Shown: piece after piece, positions 1 through 4,200 of the stretch | Layout of the letters: each line of letters begins with the position of its first letter | How positions within the stretch are numbered: the first letter of the stretch is position 1 | Origin: Micrococcaceae bacterium UBA6021 | GTDB taxonomy: Bacteria > Actinomycetota > Actinomycetes > Actinomycetales > Micrococcaceae | Assembly: GCA_002427975.1 (NCBI GenBank) | Contig: DIZT01000206.1 | Span: forward strand, 1 to 5,587 | Direction: 5' to 3' | DNA length: 5,587 nt | The notes under the pieces: model-generated | Told to the model about the DNA's origin: nothing | What the model saw: the letters and a program-made list of their open reading frames with translations, nothing else | Database searches by the model: none | Translations under genes and position numbers: made by a program

Positions 1-57
1 CCAAGAGTTTTTGGGTTTGCCGCCAAGCCGGAGAGAGCCGCAATTGGGCGTGGTTAA
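1..57 (+). CDS. Possible C-terminal tail of an upstream gene (partial)
   Basis: Frame 1 is open from the window edge to a TAA at 55-57 and would encode an 18-residue tail ending ...RAAIGRG. The stop lies 3 bp before a perfect hairpin at 61-96, which is a sensible place for a convergent gene to end. Against this, only about 8 of 18 codons end in G or C, low for this genome, and the piece is too short to recognise. It could equally be intergenic DNA. No function can be assigned. Confidence 0.25.
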   Translation, partial: PRVFGFAAKPERAAIGRG

Positions 58-60
58 ACG

Positions 61-96
61 ACAGAGATCCCGGGCCTGTGGGCCCGGGATCTCTGT
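61..96 (-). terminator. Perfect 16-bp hairpin ending the tRNA-Leu transcript
   Basis: Arms 61-76 and 81-96 are exact reverse complements around a TGTG loop and include the GGGCC core. The hairpin begins 7 bp past the 3' end of tRNA-Leu on the minus strand. The minus-strand bases after it read CGTTTAACC, so the U-tract is short and weak, as is common for terminators in high-GC actinobacteria. Because the stem is symmetric it could also stop a rightward transcript ending at 57. Confidence 0.7.
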
Positions 97-103
97 GTAT
101 ATG

Positions 104-185
104 TGCGCAAGGGGGGACTTGAACCCCCACGCCCGAAGGCACAGGAACCTAAATCCTGCGTGTCTGCCAATTTCACCACTCGCGC
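104..185 (-). tRNA. tRNA-Leu (anticodon UAG)
   Basis: Read on the minus strand, this folds as a class II tRNA of 82 nt. The acceptor strand GCGCGAG pairs with CUUGCGC with one G-U pair, and the discriminator base is A at 104. The anticodon stem CAGGA/UCCUG encloses the loop UUUAGGU, with anticodon UAG at 151-149. A long variable arm (GCC-UUC-GGGC) and a T arm with a five-G/five-C stem and UUCAAGU loop follow. The anticodon reads CUA and, by wobble, CUG leucine codons. The 3' CCA is not encoded (the next bases are CAT), so it must be added by the CCA-adding enzyme. Confidence 0.96.
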
Positions 186-212
186 TTAGCGGCCGCTGCC
201 TCGTTCCTGCAC

Positions 213-237
213 GCCTTCCCGGCTGAGCCGGAAAGGC
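213..237 (-). other. Hairpin in the tRNA-Leu 5' leader / bcp 3' region
   Basis: Arms 213-223 and 227-237 form an 11-bp stem around a 3-nt loop. As minus-strand RNA every position pairs, with one U-G wobble. As plus-strand RNA the same position would be a C-A mismatch, so the minus transcript is the better folder. It lies 28 bp before the tRNA-Leu 5' end and 69 bp past the bcp stop. No U-tract follows, so it is more likely a pre-tRNA leader structure or an mRNA 3' stabiliser than an intrinsic terminator. Confidence 0.45.
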
Positions 238-268
238 TGGAAACGTACGACGGCGGATGCCAGTTTCC

Positions 269-274
269 ATTGTA
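269..274 (-). promoter_or_regulatory. Candidate -10 box for tRNA-Leu
   Basis: The minus strand reads TACAAT, five of six matches to TATAAT. It lies about 84 bp before the tRNA 5' end and 31 bp beyond the bcp stop. No good -35 hexamer is seen at 16-18 bp. If it is not active, tRNA-Leu would depend on read-through from bcp, since no terminator is visible between the two. Confidence 0.35.
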
Positions 275-305
275 GCGTCGGGCCGGCGGGACTCACGTCA
301 GTGCG

Positions 306-779
306 CTACGCGTCCAGTTTGAGGTCGCGCCGCAGTTTTGCCACATGGCCGGTGGCCCGGACGTTGTATTGGGCCAGCGCCACCTTGCCGTCGGGATCGA
401 TCACGACGGTGCTGCGGATCAGTCCCTCATAGGTCCGTCCGTAGTTCTTCTTTTCGCCCCAGGCCCCATAGGCCTCGGCCACGGCGTGGTCCGCGTCCGA
501 AAGCAGCGGAAAACTAAGGTCCTCGTTGGCGGCAAAGGCGGCAAGCTTGTCTACAGAATCGGGGGAGACCCCCAGGACGCGATAGCCGGCCGATGTGAAG
601 GACGCCAGGCTGTCCCGGAAATCGCACGCCTGTTTGGTGCAGCCGGGGGTCGAGGCAGCAGGGTAGAAATAGACGATGGTGCTGCCGTCGTGCCCGGAGG
701 CCAGGCTGACGTCCTGACCGGACGAGTCCTTGAGAGTGAAGCCGGGCGCGACGGCACCGGTTAAGAGTCTGTCAGCCAA
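306..779 (-). CDS. bcp: Thioredoxin-dependent thiol peroxidase, Bcp-type peroxiredoxin
   Basis: This 157-residue protein has the usual length and layout of the Bcp/PrxQ subfamily (AhpC/TSA fold). The active-site motif PAASTPGCTKQACDF gives Thr44, the peroxidatic Cys47 and a resolving Cys52 five residues later, as in atypical 2-Cys PrxQ enzymes. Arg122 in IRSTVVID is the conserved active-site arginine. Family role: cytoplasmic reduction of H2O2 and organic hydroperoxides, recycled by thioredoxin. The start is TTG at 779-777, chosen because AAGGAG (793-788) sits 8 nt upstream and the N-terminus (MADRLLTGAVAPGF) matches family starts. It is divergent from a MarR-type regulator across 87 bp, so the regulator may control it; that is inference from position. 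No strong terminator follows the gene before tRNA-Leu. Confidence 0.95.
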   Translation of the reverse strand: MADRLLTGAVAPGFTLKDSSGQDVSLASGHDGSTIVYFYPAASTPGCTKQACDFRDSLASFTSAGYRVLGVSPDSVDKLAAFAANEDLSFPLLSDADHAVAEAYGAWGEKKNYGRTYEGLIRSTVVIDPDGKVALAQYNVRATGHVAKLRRDLKLDA

Positions 780-787
780 TGTTTGGT

Positions 788-793
788 CTCCTT
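788..793 (-). promoter_or_regulatory. Ribosome binding site of bcp
   Basis: The minus strand reads AAGGAG, followed by 8 nt and then TTG. This strong Shine-Dalgarno decides the unusual TTG start, since no ATG or GTG is suitably placed. Confidence 0.8.
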
Positions 794-812
794 GTTGCTG
801 GCGGGACGCACT

Positions 813-842
813 AGTTTAGTAGGCATCCAGAGACGGTGCGAA
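813..842 (-). promoter_or_regulatory. Candidate promoter of bcp
   Basis: On the minus strand, TTCGCA (842-837, four of six to TTGACA) and TAAACT (818-813, four of six to TATAAT) are separated by 18 bp. This would give a leader of roughly 25-30 nt holding the AAGGAG site. The -35 end touches the inverted repeat at 842-866. This is a visual match only. Confidence 0.4.
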
Positions 843-866
843 CCAGCCTTGGCTATACTTGCTGGT
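842..866. promoter_or_regulatory. Inverted repeat over the marR -10 box, candidate MarR operator
   Basis: ACCAGC (842-847) and GCTGGT (861-866) are exact reverse complements separated by 13 bp. A second, inner pair AGCC-TT-GGCT (845-854) lies within the same site but is off-centre. The site spans the marR -10 box, ends at its start codon and abuts the bcp -35 candidate. MarR dimers commonly bind such dyads in their own divergent promoter regions. Binding here is inferred. Confidence 0.35.
854..859 (+). promoter_or_regulatory. -10 box of marR, giving a leaderless mRNA
   Basis: TATACT (five of six to TATAAT) ends 7 nt before the ATG at 867, so transcription would start at or within a base or two of the start codon. 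No Shine-Dalgarno precedes the ATG. TANNNT a few bases before ATG is the usual signature of leaderless actinobacterial genes. The -35 region is poor. Confidence 0.6.
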
Positions 867-1331
867 ATGCCTGACATGGATCGCTGGCCCACAGGGCGCC
901 TATTGTCCACTGCGGCACGCCTCGTTGAACATTCCTGGAACGAAAAGCTCAGCGCCATCGGGCTGACACACGCCGGCGTGATCGCCATCGAGGTACTCGC
1001 AGCCCAGGGCCCCATGACGCAGGCCCAGCTCGCCCAGTTTGTGCGTGTCCAGGCCCAGACCATGGGAAAGACCCTCAGCCGGTTGGAGGTCCACGGCCAC
1101 ATATTGCGTGTCCGCAGCACTTCTGACCGGCGCAGCCAGGTGGTTTCCCTCACCGACAGCGGCCGGGAAGCTGCAGCCGAAGCCGTGGAGATGGAGCGCT
1201 CGGTGCTCGCTGCGGCAACCATCGACCCTGACGTCCTGCGGCAGGAGCTCCAGGCAGTGGTACGCGAACTGGCCAGCCAGTTCGCATCGCCCTCATCCGG
1301 GGCCTTGGTGGATGGCGCCCCGCTCGGGTAG
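867..1331 (+). CDS. MarR-family winged-helix transcriptional regulator
   Basis: The 154-residue protein is a normal length for MarR. An N-terminal dimerisation helix (about 8-30) is followed by a winged helix-turn-helix. This runs from THAGVIAIEVLAAQGPMTQAQLAQ, through a recognition helix around VQAQTMGKTLSRLE (61-74), to a wing with DRRSQVVSLT (87-96). A C-terminal dimerisation helix covers about 97-140. The start at ATG 867 is chosen because a -10 box ends 7 nt before it; ATG 876 is an alternative. The frame stays open upstream to 783, but that would run through the intergenic promoters. The protein has no cysteine, so OhrR-like thiol sensing is excluded. It probably binds a small ligand and represses itself and possibly bcp; both ligand and targets are unknown. 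Confidence 0.9.
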   Translation: MPDMDRWPTGRLLSTAARLVEHSWNEKLSAIGLTHAGVIAIEVLAAQGPMTQAQLAQFVRVQAQTMGKTLSRLEVHGHILRVRSTSDRRSQVVSLTDSGREAAAEAVEMERSVLAAATIDPDVLRQELQAVVRELASQFASPSSGALVDGAPLG

Positions 1332-1340
1332 GAATCCCGG

Positions 1341-1405
1341 AATCCGGAAAGACCCCGCCGGCATCCCGGCTGCGAAGTTCCGCAGTGGTGGTGCCGGATT
1401 TTATT
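1341..1405 (+). terminator. Branched folded element after marR, possible terminator
   Basis: AATCCGG (1341-1347) pairs with CCGGATT (1394-1400) as an outer stem. It encloses two small hairpins: GCCGG-CATC-CCGGC (1357-1370) and TGCG/CGCA (1371-1384). The outer stem runs into TTTTATT (1399-1405). It begins 9 bp after the marR stop. This could be a first, imperfect terminator for marR, with the strong one at 1462-1504 behind it. The multi-branched shape is not typical, and pairing was assessed by eye only. Confidence 0.35.
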
Positions 1406-1412
1406 GCACGTG

Positions 1413-1446
1413 GAAATTCCCCGTAGAAATTCGCCGGCAGAAATTC
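1413..1446. repeat. Three direct copies of GAAATTC
   Basis: GAAATTC occurs at 1413, 1426 and 1440, so the copies are 13 and 14 bp apart. The last two have the extended form (T/C)AGAAATTC, at a helical-turn-like spacing somewhat over 10.5 bp. They lie between marR and the terminator, where no promoter is obvious. They may be remnants of a small duplication; no function is assigned. Confidence 0.5.
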
Positions 1447-1461
1447 TTTGTGCCAAAAACG

Positions 1462-1504
1462 AAAACAGCCCCTGGCCGCGTTTCCGCGTGCCAGGGGCTG
1501 TTTT
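1462..1504. terminator. Strong bidirectional terminator between marR and tRNA-Lys
   Basis: AAAACAGCCCCTGGC (1462-1476) pairs perfectly with 1490-1504, and an inner CGCG-TTTC-CGCG extends the stem with one bulged T at 1489. On the minus strand it starts 4 nt past the encoded CCA of tRNA-Lys and is followed by TTTTCGTTTTT, a good U-tract, so it clearly ends that tRNA. On the plus strand it ends in TTTTCCC and can stop marR transcripts. Confidence 0.88.
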
Positions 1505-1508
1505 CCCT

Positions 1509-1584
1509 TGGTGCACCCCCCGGGACTTGAACCCGGAACCCATTGATTAAGAGTCAATTGCTCTGCCAATTGAGCTAGAGGTGC
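1509..1584 (-). tRNA. tRNA-Lys (anticodon CUU)
   Basis: The minus strand gives a 76-nt class I tRNA including an encoded CCA (1511-1509), with discriminator A at 1512. The acceptor strand GCACCUC pairs with GGGGUGC. The anticodon stem AUUGA/UCAAU encloses the loop CUCUUAA, with anticodon CUU at 1551-1549, which reads the AAG lysine codon. The T arm carries CCGGG-UUCAAGU-CCCGG. AAG is the main lysine codon in this GC-rich window, as in ilvD. Confidence 0.97.
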
Positions 1585-1646
1585 ATCTCTTCTGTGGTGA
1601 TCTTCCGGGCTTTTTCTTTCCCGGTTGATCTCCGCAACGACATGAA

Positions 1647-1675
1647 ACTCTACACGAACTTTTGGCCCATGTGAA
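1647..1675 (-). promoter_or_regulatory. Promoter of tRNA-Lys
   Basis: On the minus strand, TTCACA (1675-1670, five of six to TTGACA) and TAGAGT (1652-1647, four of six to TATAAT) are 17 bp apart. The start point would be near 1640, giving a leader of about 55 nt before the tRNA. The leader contains a CCGGG/CCCGG hairpin around an A-rich loop (1607-1624 region). The promoter begins 26 bp after the dehydrogenase stop codon. Confidence 0.6.
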
Positions 1676-1700
1676 ATCGAAGCGGCCAGTGCTCCTTGGG

Positions 1701-2840
1701 TTACTCAGGAGCGCCCAGAACCAGCACAAAATCAGGGTTTTCGTTGTTGCTGAGCAGCCAGAAGCCGCCGTCGGGAGTGCGTACGACGTCCCGGATTCTG
1801 CCGTATTCGCGTGTGAAATAGGCCACAGGCGCGCCTGCCTCCTCGCCGGAGAGGGGCACCGTCCAGAGGCGTTCGCCGCGCAGGGCGCCGAGAAAGGCTG
1901 TGGACCCCACAATCTCCAGGCCGCTGGGTGAGGAATCTGCCGTCGACGGCCAGACCACTTTTGCGTCCCGATACCCCTCCCGGTGCGGCGCGCCTGTCAC
2001 CGCGGGCCACCCGTAGTTGGCCCCGGGCTGGATCAGGTTGAGCTCGTCGTTGACGTCCGGGCCGAATTCGCTGGCCCAGAGCCGGCCGGCGCTGTCCCAA
2101 GCAAGTCCCTGGACGTTTCTGTGCCCCAGGCTGTATACGGCGTTGCCAAACGGGTTGCCAGGTGCGGGGTCACCCTCCGGGGTCAGCCTCAGGATCTTCC
2201 CGCCCAGGGCGTTGGGGTCCTGCGGCTGTTCCCGGCGCTGGGAGTCGCCCGTGCCCACATACAGGAACCCGTCCGGGCCGAACCGGATCCGGCCGCCGTT
2301 ATGCGTCGATGCCTTCGGTATTCCGGTAAAGACCACCTCGGGGTCGCCGAAGGCCAGGGATCCATCAGGCTTTTCTGTCAGCTCCAGCCGGGCAATGCGG
2401 TTGTCCTGAGCGGACGTGAAATACACGTAGAGGTACTTGTCGGCCGGGAAGCCAGGGGAGAGGGCAAGTCCCAGCAGGCCTCCTTCGCCGTCTGGAGCGA
2501 CGCCGGGGACCTGGCCGAGGGTGGTCGCCTGGCCATCGCGGACAGCCTTCAGCAGGGCAGTGTCACGTTCGGAAATGATCGCCGTCCCGTCCGGCAGGAA
2601 AACTGCGGCCCAGGGAATGTGGAGCTGCAGATCGAGCCGTTTGACGACGTGCGGCGGCGCGGCTCTTTCGGGCCCGGTGCCGGTGCCGGTGCCGGTGACG
2701 CTGCCGGTGGGAGCGTTGCTGCCGTCCCCTGTGCAGCCCGCCAGCATCAGCGCCAGGCACAATGCGACGGCCCGGAAGGGCGCCCGGGCCGGGTCAGGAA
2801 CGTGTGCGCCGGGGGGCCCGGAAACCGGCCGCTTCCGCAT
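1701..2840 (-). CDS. PQQ-dependent glucose/sorbosone dehydrogenase family lipoprotein
   Basis: From ATG 2840 this is 379 residues. A basic n-region (MRKRP) and hydrophobic stretch lead to the lipobox LAGC at Cys36, so it is an exported lipoprotein. A (Thr-Gly) linker (about 49-56) follows, then a six-bladed beta-propeller of the soluble glucose dehydrogenase/sorbosone dehydrogenase type. Family landmarks are PW at 76-77, GEGGLLGLA at 118, HNGGR with the expected catalytic His180, GHRNVQGL with Arg241-Asn242, and the calcium/PQQ region FGPDVNDELNLI to NYGWP (about 259-279). The expected activity is oxidation of a sugar or sugar alcohol with PQQ outside the membrane; the substrate cannot be read from sequence. 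The start overlaps the upstream gene by 47 bp. An alternative ATG at 2882 (393 residues) has AGGAGG 12 nt upstream but an 89-bp overlap. Translational coupling with the upstream gene is likely. Confidence 0.88.
   Translation of the reverse strand: MRKRPVSGPPGAHVPDPARAPFRAVALCLALMLAGCTGDGSNAPTGSVTGTGTGTGPERAAPPHVVKRLDLQLHIPWAAVFLPDGTAIISERDTALLKAVRDGQATTLGQVPGVAPDGEGGLLGLALSPGFPADKYLYVYFTSAQDNRIARLELTEKPDGSLAFGDPEVVFTGIPKASTHNGGRIRFGPDGFLYVGTGDSQRREQPQDPNALGGKILRLTPEGDPAPGNPFGNAVYSLGHRNVQGLAWDSAGRLWASEFGPDVNDELNLIQPGANYGWPAVTGAPHREGYRDAKVVWPSTADSSPSGLEIVGSTAFLGALRGERLWTVPLSGEEAGAPVAYFTREYGRIRDVVRTPDGGFWLLSNNENPDFVLVLGAPE
2674..2697. repeat. Four tandem copies of the hexamer CCGGTG
   Basis: Four exact CCGGTG units run in tandem, with a fifth isolated copy at 2704-2709. 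On the coding (minus) strand they encode the alternating Thr-Gly linker just after the lipobox cysteine of the dehydrogenase. The unit is six bases, so slippage would change linker length by two residues without shifting frame. Confidence 0.85.
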
Positions 2841-3978
2841 GGGCCGCCGACTCGAACCAGACGTCGGCTTTCGCCTGCTCATAGTCAGCGTGTCCCTCCT
2901 CGTAGTAGACCATCGTTGCGGCGTCGCCCTTAACTGCGAAGTCCGTAGGGCCACCGCCGTCCCGGCCGGCGGATGCCGAACCGGCGCCGTACGGCTGGTC
3001 TGCCGCCAGGTGCCCCGCCGGTTCCGGCGCTGCCTCGAAGTCCGTTGAGATTGCGGGCTCCCACCCCTGTGCGGGTTCCGCAACCGGCGCGGAGCCAGGG
3101 GGTGTCCCGTCCCTGGCTGCATCGGCGAATTCCGCGTCCGCGTCCGCTTCGGTTTCGGCGGCCTCGGCAGCGGCTGTTTCGGCACCGGGCATCGTGGGGG
3201 AGTGAGGGGCGGTGTATTCCGCGTGATGGATGTATTCGGTGTTTTGGGCCGGCGGCTCTTCGGGCCGCGGGGTGGCCGGCGTCGCGGTGGACCCCTCGTC
3301 TGCGGGCCGGTGGCTGGCGGTGGCTTGAGGTAACGCACCTGCCTCTGACCACTGGGTCTCCCACTCGTCTTCGTCAGCCTGGCGGCTTAGGGACTCAGCG
3401 CTGCCGCCCGGTTCCTGCACCGGAGCGGGCGCCGGCGCCTCCTCGCGGGAAAGCGGTGCCGCGGCAGGCGGTTCGGCGGCCGACGGCGCGGCAGCCGGCG
3501 GTTCGGCGGGGGCTGGCGCTTCCTCGGCAGAGAGGGGTTCGTCTGCGGCAACAACCACGGCATCCGGTTCACCAGCGGAGTCCGCCGCGGCATCAGCGCT
3601 CGGGGCCGCAATTCCCGGAGACGCACTGCCGGGTGAACCGGCAACCCGTGAACCCTCTTCCTGCCCGGCGTGGGATTCCGGTGCAATATCGGTGTCCTTC
3701 GAAACTCCGGCTGCCTCGGGTTCAGCCGTGTTGGACCGCTCGGGTGCCTCGTCCGCCGTCGTCGGGGGTGCCGGCTCAGCAGCGCCGAAGCCGGCCGCGC
3801 CGGGGATGCCTGCCGTGCCGGCGGCTTCCGCAGAAGCTGCTGCACTTCCGCCGGCGAGGCCGCCGTCCCTCCGGACCGGTGTGGAGTCACCTGCGCTTGA
3901 GGAGTTGCTGCGGTTCAGCAGCCACCACACAACGCCCACGATCAGCACAATGAGGATAATCCAGAAGACAAAATCCAT
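2794..3978 (-). CDS. Membrane-anchored protein with Ala/Pro/Glu-rich linker and C-terminal sunset-like domain
   Basis: From ATG 3978 this is 394 residues. One transmembrane helix at the extreme N-terminus (FVFWIILIVLIVGVVWWLL, about 3-21) is followed by NRSN and later RR, so the positive-inside rule puts the C-terminus in the cytoplasm. Residues about 30-340 are low-complexity, acidic and rich in Ala, Pro, Glu and Ser, with near-repeats such as AEPPAAAP and EEAPAPA; this part is probably disordered. The last 45-50 residues are different: VKGDAATMVYYEEG, then ADYEQAKADVWFESAAHAEA and AGFRA. They resemble the small actinobacterial 'sunset' domain, whose typical form is roughly KGN..SM.YH.P.SP.Y..T.AEVWF.....AEAAGF (recalled, not searched). 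The function is unknown. The start was chosen because AAGGG lies 7 nt upstream; ATG 4005 would add 9 residues. The gene overlaps the dehydrogenase downstream and is divergent from ilvD. Confidence 0.82.
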   Translation of the reverse strand: MDFVFWIILIVLIVGVVWWLLNRSNSSSAGDSTPVRRDGGLAGGSAAASAEAAGTAGIPGAAGFGAAEPAPPTTADEAPERSNTAEPEAAGVSKDTDIAPESHAGQEEGSRVAGSPGSASPGIAAPSADAAADSAGEPDAVVVAADEPLSAEEAPAPAEPPAAAPSAAEPPAAAPLSREEAPAPAPVQEPGGSAESLSRQADEDEWETQWSEAGALPQATASHRPADEGSTATPATPRPEEPPAQNTEYIHHAEYTAPHSPTMPGAETAAAEAAETEADADAEFADAARDGTPPGSAPVAEPAQGWEPAISTDFEAAPEPAGHLAADQPYGAGSASAGRDGGGPTDFAVKGDAATMVYYEEGHADYEQAKADVWFESAAHAEAAGFRAPRRTRS

Positions 3979-3985
3979 AACAGGG

Positions 3986-3990
3986 CCCTT
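3986..3990 (-). promoter_or_regulatory. Ribosome binding site of the sunset-like gene
   Basis: The minus strand reads AAGGG, then 7 nt, then ATG 3978. This spacing favours 3978 over the in-frame ATG at 4005, whose upstream purine run (AGGGAA) is farther from its start codon. Confidence 0.6.
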
Positions 3991-4089
3991 CAGTCCGGAT
4001 GGCATGGTTGCCGTTCCCTGACCGTACGTCGGGGCTGATGTGACTGTCTAGGTTTCGTGGGGCCCGCGGGGCGGTCCAACACCCGGACG

Positions 4090-4106
4090 GTCTCAGAATT
4101 TGAGAC
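4090..4106. promoter_or_regulatory. 17-bp near-palindrome between ilvD and the sunset-like gene, candidate operator
   Basis: GTCTCA-GAATT-TGAGAC has perfect 6-bp arms, and the 5-bp centre is palindromic except for one mismatched pair. It sits 94 bp before the ilvD start and 111 bp before the opposite gene. No U-tract follows in either direction, so a protein-binding site is more likely than a terminator. The TGAGA half resembles the end of the LtbR site described in Corynebacterium branched-chain amino acid control (recalled); the match is weak. The regulator is unknown. Confidence 0.4.
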
Positions 4107-4187
4107 GAGAGTCCACTATTTGATCGAAATATTCCTGAAAACGGGCCAAACGGGCCGTTCGAGTCGTTGGCGTCCCGATCGGAGTCA

Positions 4188-4193
4188 TAGACT
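4188..4193 (+). promoter_or_regulatory. -10 box of ilvD, giving a leaderless mRNA
   Basis: TAGACT (four of six to TATAAT, with the key T, A and final T) ends 7 nt before the ATG at 4201. No Shine-Dalgarno lies in range: the nearest GGAG (4181-4184) is 16 nt away. The -35 region is weak, with TTGGCG at 4167-4172 only 15 bp upstream. The arrangement matches that of marR. Confidence 0.55.
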
Positions 4194-4200
4194 TTGACCC

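Noticed and set aside
11..226. Open frame of 71 codons on the plus strand
   Set aside because: It runs straight through the 61-96 hairpin and antisense across the whole tRNA-Leu gene, with no ribosome binding site.
783..866. N-terminal extension of the MarR protein from a TTG at 783
   Set aside because: It would translate the divergent promoter region and lacks a binding site. The -10 box 7 nt before ATG 867 and the family length favour the shorter form.
1983..2933. Plus-strand open frame opposite the dehydrogenase
   Set aside because: The minus strand encodes a clear beta-propeller with family motifs; this is its antisense shadow and has no domain.
2883..3338. N-terminal extension of the dehydrogenase to 3338
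   Set aside because: The extension is Arg/Pro-rich out-of-frame reading of the sunset-like gene and would bury the lipoprotein signal about 200 residues in.
2973..3953. Long plus-strand open frame opposite the Ala/Pro-rich gene
   Set aside because: It is Arg/Pro-rich antisense of GC-rich low-complexity DNA, where stop codons are rare. It has no recognisable domain or start signal.
4141..4159. ACGGGCC direct repeat and AACGG-G-CCGTT palindrome
   Set aside because: They are short, low-complexity GC matches that can occur by chance; they are weaker than the dyad at 4090-4106.
3979..4200. T-box, riboswitch or attenuator leader peptide upstream of ilvD
   Set aside because: The -10 box lies 7 nt before the ATG, leaving no transcribed leader, and I see no run of branched-chain codons or terminator/antiterminator pair.
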